From NCBI RefSeq assembly GCF_027789125.1, contig NZ_JAQFVF010000009.1, forward strand, positions 50,328 to 114,327: 64,000 nucleotides of DNA, given 5' to 3'. Source of the stretch: Paenibacillus aestuarii (GTDB taxonomy: Bacteria > Bacillota > Bacilli > Paenibacillales > NBRC-103111). The notes under the pieces were generated by a model, which saw only the letters and a list, made by a program, of their open reading frames with translations, had not been told where the DNA came from and made no database searches. Positions 60,464 through 64,000 of this stretch are shown here, in pieces (within the stretch, counting starts at the first letter, position 1; every line of letters begins with the position of its first letter). The position numbers and the translations under genes were made by a program.

Positions 60464-62164
60464 ATGAAAGCAACAAAATGGGTGTCGACTGCAGTAGCTC
60501 TAACCCTGATGGGTACCGTTGCCGTCGGCTGCGGCAGCAACGAAGCCGCTCCATCTCCATCCGCATCGCCGAGCGGTGACGCGAAAAGCACAACGGCTCC
60601 TACCGCTTCTACGGCTTCCGCCAAGCCCCAAGAAATTAAGATTAACTATCCAGCCGAACCGCCGGTCATGGATAGCTCCATTGCGACTGCAGCCGCTGCA
60701 TTCACTTTTATTAGCGCATTTAATGAAGGGCTGTATCGCATTGATAAAGACGGCAAGGCTACCCCTGGTCTTGCGAAAGATTTCCCGAAAATTTCCGCTG
60801 ACGGCTTAACGTACACGATAGATATTCGTGATGATGCGAACTGGTCTGACGGTCAGCCGGTGAAGGCGCAAGATTTCGTGTACGCCTACAAGCGGACTTT
60901 GGATCCTGCAACGAAAGGACAGTACAGCTTTGTTGTCGCTTGGATTAAAGGCGGCGAAGCGGTAACGAAGGCGAAAACGCCGGAAGAAGTGAAAGCGGCT
61001 CAAGATGCGCTTGGCGTCAAAGCATTGAGCGACAAGCAATTGGAGATCAAGCTGGAAAGACCGGTGGCCTTCTTTACATCGATGCTCGCTTTCGCTACGT
61101 ATTTCCCGCAGCGTGAAGATATCGTGAAGAAATACGGAGACAAATTCGGTGCTGACGCCGATAAAGTGATCGGTGCCGGCCCGTTCATTTTATCCAAATG
61201 GGATCACGGTCAAAGTCTCGAGCTGGTGAAGAACGATAAATATTGGGATGCGGCTAACGTAAAACTGACAAAAGCCACGGTCAACATCGTCAAAGATACG
61301 AACACAGGCTTGAACTTGTATGAAACCGATGCGGCAGATTTGACGGAAATTACTCGCGATCAATTGAAATTGTATGCAGGCAAACCGGACAATCTATCGA
61401 ATCCCGAGCTGCGCAACGCCTACATCCTGTTCCAAATTAAGAAAGTGCCGGCGCTCGCGAACAAGAAGATCCGTCAAGCGCTGGGCATGGCGATCGATCG
61501 GCAAGCGCTCGTGGATGCCGTGCTCGGCAACGGCTCGGTTCCATCCACCGGTCTAGTGCCCGCGGGCACATCGGACGGTGCTGGCGGCGATTTCCGCAAA
61601 GCAGCTGGCGATACACAGCCGAAATACGATCCCGTGAAAGCAAAGCAACTGTTCCAGGAAGGTTTGCAAGAACTGGGCATGACTGCGCTGCCGAAGATGA
61701 AGCTGAACGGCGACGACACGGAGGTTGCCAAGAAGTCGCTTGAGTTTATTTTGTCACAATGGAAGCAAAATCTTGGCTACGAGGCGGAAGCGAATCCGGT
61801 TCCTTTTGCCCTGCGGATCGATCTCTCGGCCAAGCATGACTTCGATATGGTTCTATCCTTATGGGGAGCGGACTATAACGATCCGATGACCTTCCTTGAT
61901 ATGTGGGTAACCGGCGGCGACTTTGACGAAGGCGACTACAGCAACCCGCAGTACGATGCTCTAGTGAAACAGGCACAAACGGAAACCGATGCTGGCAAGC
62001 GGACGAAAGCGATGGTAGACGCGGAGAAAATTCTCATGGAAGATCAGGGCGTAGCACCGCTGTACTTCCGTTCCCGGGCATTTTTGAAAAAACCAAATAT
62101 TGAAGGCCTCATCATGCCATCTTTCGGTGAAGACTGGGAGTTGAAATGGACTTCGGTGAAGTAA
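60464..62164 (+). CDS. OppA-like peptide-binding lipoprotein
   Basis: This is a 566 aa extracytoplasmic solute-binding protein (SBP_bac_5) for oligopeptides. The signal peptide 'VALTLMGTVAVGC' ends at the lipobox Cys, followed by a Pro/Ser/Ala/Thr tether. Typical OppA segments are 'FISAFNEGLYRIDKDGKATP', 'WSDGQPVKAQDFVYAYKRTLDP', 'ADKVIGAGPFILSKWDHGQS' and 'RQALGMAIDRQALV'. AGAGGAGG precedes the ATG. There are no permease or ATPase genes next to it, so it is an orphan receptor, or its partners lie beyond the insertion at its 3' side. The upstream 280 bp hold a small GGCGG/CCGCC hairpin but no clear promoter. Confidence 0.92.
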   Translation: MKATKWVSTAVALTLMGTVAVGCGSNEAAPSPSASPSGDAKSTTAPTASTASAKPQEIKINYPAEPPVMDSSIATAAAAFTFISAFNEGLYRIDKDGKATPGLAKDFPKISADGLTYTIDIRDDANWSDGQPVKAQDFVYAYKRTLDPATKGQYSFVVAWIKGGEAVTKAKTPEEVKAAQDALGVKALSDKQLEIKLERPVAFFTSMLAFATYFPQREDIVKKYGDKFGADADKVIGAGPFILSKWDHGQSLELVKNDKYWDAANVKLTKATVNIVKDTNTGLNLYETDAADLTEITRDQLKLYAGKPDNLSNPELRNAYILFQIKKVPALANKKIRQALGMAIDRQALVDAVLGNGSVPSTGLVPAGTSDGAGGDFRKAAGDTQPKYDPVKAKQLFQEGLQELGMTALPKMKLNGDDTEVAKKSLEFILSQWKQNLGYEAEANPVPFALRIDLSAKHDFDMVLSLWGADYNDPMTFLDMWVTGGDFDEGDYSNPQYDALVKQAQTETDAGKRTKAMVDAEKILMEDQGVAPLYFRSRAFLKKPNIEGLIMPSFGEDWELKWTSVK

Positions 62165-62226
62165 TCCGCCCGTGCTAAGTCTTGAACGATCAGCCACAAT
62201 GCGACGAACCTTTGGGTTCTCTGATC

Positions 62227-62305
62227 TGGACCCTCTGTCAAGGACACTTGAAAAAAACTTAGTTTATATCTAGGCAGCTAACAAAAGATGATTCCTGTAT
62301 TGCAC
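62227..62305 (-). mobile_element. IS3-family element end, truncated by IS1182-type insertion
   Basis: TGGACCCTCTGTCAAGGACA at 62227 looks like an IS3/IS150-type terminal repeat. Reading inward on the minus strand, the last codons before a TAG spell VQYRNHLLLAA, the usual C-terminal end of IS3 orfB transposases. The element stops abruptly where the IS1182-type inverted repeat begins. Confidence 0.65.
62270..62305 (-). pseudogene. 3' end of IS3-family orfB transposase
   Basis: Only 11 codons plus the stop are present (VQYRNHLLLAA). The rest of the gene should lie beyond the right edge of the window, on the far side of the inserted element. Confidence 0.6.
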
Positions 62306-62351
62306 GAGGCCACTGAAAAACTTGTGATTTTTACGGAACAACTGAAGAACA

Positions 62352-62404
62352 TAAAATAAAAGACGACCATAATTCCCAGTTTTTGGGTATTGGGGCCGTC
62401 TTTT
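62352..62404 (-). terminator. Terminator of IS1182-type transposase
   Basis: An imperfect stem with AAAAGACG/CGTCTTTT at its base and TTCCCA/TGGGTA near the loop follows the transposase gene on the minus strand and is trailed by TTTATTTTA. Confidence 0.7.
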
Positions 62405-62435
62405 ACTGTCTAGGAAAGCCTTTATAGCTGGTTGC

Positions 62436-63887
62436 TCACTTCATCAGTTTCAATATTCTCTTTAAGTTAACGGTAAATATCGTCATCGCCCCCTGTAACT
62501 CCATGCCAACCAGACCCGAAGATGACGCAACGTCATATCCGTGTCTATGTTTTAGTTCACTGTTCTTCGCCTCTATTTTGTAGCGTTCCTTCGCCTTTTC
62601 TTTGAAGTACTCACTTTCCTGAAAGGCGATGTGTTCAGTATGCTCGCTAGACTTAATACTCACCGAGTAGGTCTTGCTTTTTGCTCCTTCGGTGTAGCAT
62701 CCCTCTTTGAACGGGCACCTCTTACACACTTCTATATTGAAGTAGTAGGTATTCTTTTGGTTATCGTTTACTCCCTTTTTCCCTGTCCGTGCCTTCTGAG
62801 TCGCCATATGGCCAGCCTTGCACACATACATGCCTGCATCTTTATTAAATTGAAATTCATCTTCTTTCTTACGCGCCCCTTGTGTAATAAGCGGATTTAG
62901 TTTTGCAATAAGTTCAATATTATTGGTTTTCGCATAAACGATATTGTCTTTTTCAGAGTAAGCTGTATCTCCGATGACGGACTTGATTTCCATGCCTGTT
63001 GCCTTGCTTTTTTCGATGAGTAATTGCAGTTGCTTTCCATCATTCTTTTCACCCGTCGTGACAATGGCAGCTGTTATGATTCGTTCCTCGGTCATGGCAA
63101 GATGGGTCTTATAGCCAAAGAACGAAGAGTCCGCGCTTTTGTGACCGACCTTTGCATCCTGATCTTCTGAAATCCGTAATTGTTGCAGGTCATCGGCAAC
63201 TGTTTCTTTCAAGAAATTCAATGGTTCTTTAATTTTTGGTAATTCGCAAATACCACCTTCAGCTTCAAGAACAGCTATGAGTTTTTGACAATAGTCGATC
63301 TCGTCTTCAAGTACATTACTGGTATTCTTAACTGGGAACTTGGCTTTCAGCGACTCATCAGCTTTATAGACCGCTCTTCTTAACTTGCGTGAACGATCCA
63401 GCAAGATTTCCCGCGGGGATTTTTGGTTGTAACGGGCTTTGGTATGAGTAGCATCGACAATGATGGCTTTGCTTTTAATAATGCCCTTCTCCAATGCAAT
63501 TTCAACTGTTTTACCCACGAGCATGTCAAGTAAATTCGAGTCTTTCAGTCGCAGCGTCCGAAACTTGGTTAAGGAACTAGCGTCAATCACTGGATCTTCA
63601 GGTGCCATATCAAGAAAATATTTAAACGACATGTCGTACTTCGAACGTTCGACGATGTCGTTGTCGGACAGTTCAAAAATGGCCTTCAATAGCAAGTACT
63701 TGAACATTCGGATGGGGTCGATCGCATTTCGGCCGTTGTCTAGACAGTAACGTTCCTTCAGTTCTTCATATACAAAAGAGAAGTCAACTAGTTCGTTGAT
63801 TTGCCGTAACATATTGTCTTTCGGTACCACCAAGTTATAAAGTTCCAAATAAGGGCTAAAAGTCATAGATTGTTGTTTTTGAATCAT
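62436..63887 (-). CDS. IS1182-family transposase
   Basis: This is a 483 aa DDE transposase. The N-terminal domain has 'LYNLVVPKDNMLRQINELVDF' (the conserved opening) and 'NAIDPIRMFKYLLLKAIFELSD'. Catalytic segments are 'AIIVDATHTKARY' (first Asp), 'KSVIGDTAYSEKDN' (second Asp) and 'YKIEAKNSELKHRHGYDVA' (Glu). A four-Cys-type cluster lies near 'CKRCPFKEGCYTE'. The ATG with AGGTGA five bases upstream was chosen; 16 more codons upstream are open. The gene appears intact. Confidence 0.92.
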   Translation of the reverse strand: MIQKQQSMTFSPYLELYNLVVPKDNMLRQINELVDFSFVYEELKERYCLDNGRNAIDPIRMFKYLLLKAIFELSDNDIVERSKYDMSFKYFLDMAPEDPVIDASSLTKFRTLRLKDSNLLDMLVGKTVEIALEKGIIKSKAIIVDATHTKARYNQKSPREILLDRSRKLRRAVYKADESLKAKFPVKNTSNVLEDEIDYCQKLIAVLEAEGGICELPKIKEPLNFLKETVADDLQQLRISEDQDAKVGHKSADSSFFGYKTHLAMTEERIITAAIVTTGEKNDGKQLQLLIEKSKATGMEIKSVIGDTAYSEKDNIVYAKTNNIELIAKLNPLITQGARKKEDEFQFNKDAGMYVCKAGHMATQKARTGKKGVNDNQKNTYYFNIEVCKRCPFKEGCYTEGAKSKTYSVSIKSSEHTEHIAFQESEYFKEKAKERYKIEAKNSELKHRHGYDVASSSGLVGMELQGAMTIFTVNLKRILKLMK

Positions 63888-64000
63888 TTTTTCACCTACT
63901 TGGTTTAATACCTTAATTATACAGAGAAAAGACACACCATCCTCACAAAAACTTGAGCAGGGTGTGTCTTTATCATACGAAGGACTTTTTCAGTGGCCTC

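Larger units (their letters stand above)
62306..64000 (-). mobile_element. IS1182-family insertion sequence, complete
   Basis: The element is about 1,695 bp, bounded by GAGGCCACTGAAAAA at the left and its exact complement TTTTTCAGTGGCCTC at the window's right edge (15 bp perfect). It carries one transposase gene and an internal terminator. Because the window ends on the repeat, target duplication cannot be checked. The AT-rich coding sequence contrasts with the GC-rich neighbours, in keeping with recent arrival. Confidence 0.85.

Noticed and set aside
1..64000. CRISPR array, tRNA, rRNA or prophage
   Set aside because: No regularly spaced direct repeats, no cloverleaf with GGTTCRA-type arm, no rRNA signatures and no phage structural genes were seen on either strand.

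Overview
The window looks like chromosomal DNA of an endospore-forming Firmicute, most likely a Paenibacillus or a close relative. The evidence is two gerA-type germinant-receptor operons, two YjcZ-like mini-proteins, candidate sigma-G promoters, strong AGGAGG-type ribosome binding sites, moderately high GC, and many membrane-bound AraC sensors next to LplABC-type sugar importers that carry no ATPase gene. No rRNA, tRNA or CRISPR array was seen.

Layout. 1-0.8 kb: end of an unknown gene cut by the window edge. 0.8-4.3 kb (-): gerAA-gerAB-gerAC. 4.4-7.7 kb: an MFS transporter divergent from an SgrR-like regulator with a solute-binding domain. 7.9-12.7 kb: an orphan nicotianamine-synthase-like protein, a TIM-barrel isomerase, an unknown protein, an EamA exporter divergent from an ArsR regulator, and two spore mini-proteins. 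12.9-22.4 kb (+): AraC sensor, LplABC importer and a large GH95-like enzyme. 22.6-27.1 kb (+): tyrosine/homogentisate operon hppD-unknown-fahA-hmgA. 27.4-42.9 kb (+): the most striking block, a two-component system, CUT1 importer, AraC regulator, two paralogous Gfo/Idh oxidoreductases, a TIM-barrel isomerase, three sulfatase-fold proteins and an APS kinase. 43.2-46.3 kb: ilvE and a chemotaxis receptor. 46.4-53.5 kb (-): second Lpl-type importer with a GH130 phosphorylase and an AraC sensor. 53.6-60.2 kb: thioesterase, second gerA operon with a small fourth membrane subunit, a Gln-rich candidate spore protein, a headless DHDPS-family fragment and a CBS-pair protein. 60.5-64 kb: an orphan OppA-like lipoprotein and an IS1182-type element inserted into the end of an IS3-family element.

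How it fits together. Each sugar block pairs a sensor with a lipoprotein and two permeases, and with enzymes that lack signal peptides, so glycans appear to be imported intact and cut or desulfated in the cytosol. A shared MsmX-type ATPase encoded elsewhere is implied. Within the sulfatase block, two of the three sulfatase-fold proteins have Thr instead of Cys at the formylglycine position while the third has a canonical C-A-P-A-R motif, and an APS kinase lies between them. I consider this the best candidate for an undescribed pathway. Other leads are the unknown protein in the homogentisate operon, which lacks a maleylacetoacetate isomerase, the orphan nicotianamine-synthase homologue, and a family of short intergenic palindromes built on TATCCTGC/GCAGGATA found in three intergenic clusters.

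Functions are assigned from motifs and family knowledge without database searches. Start codons were chosen from visible ribosome binding sites.
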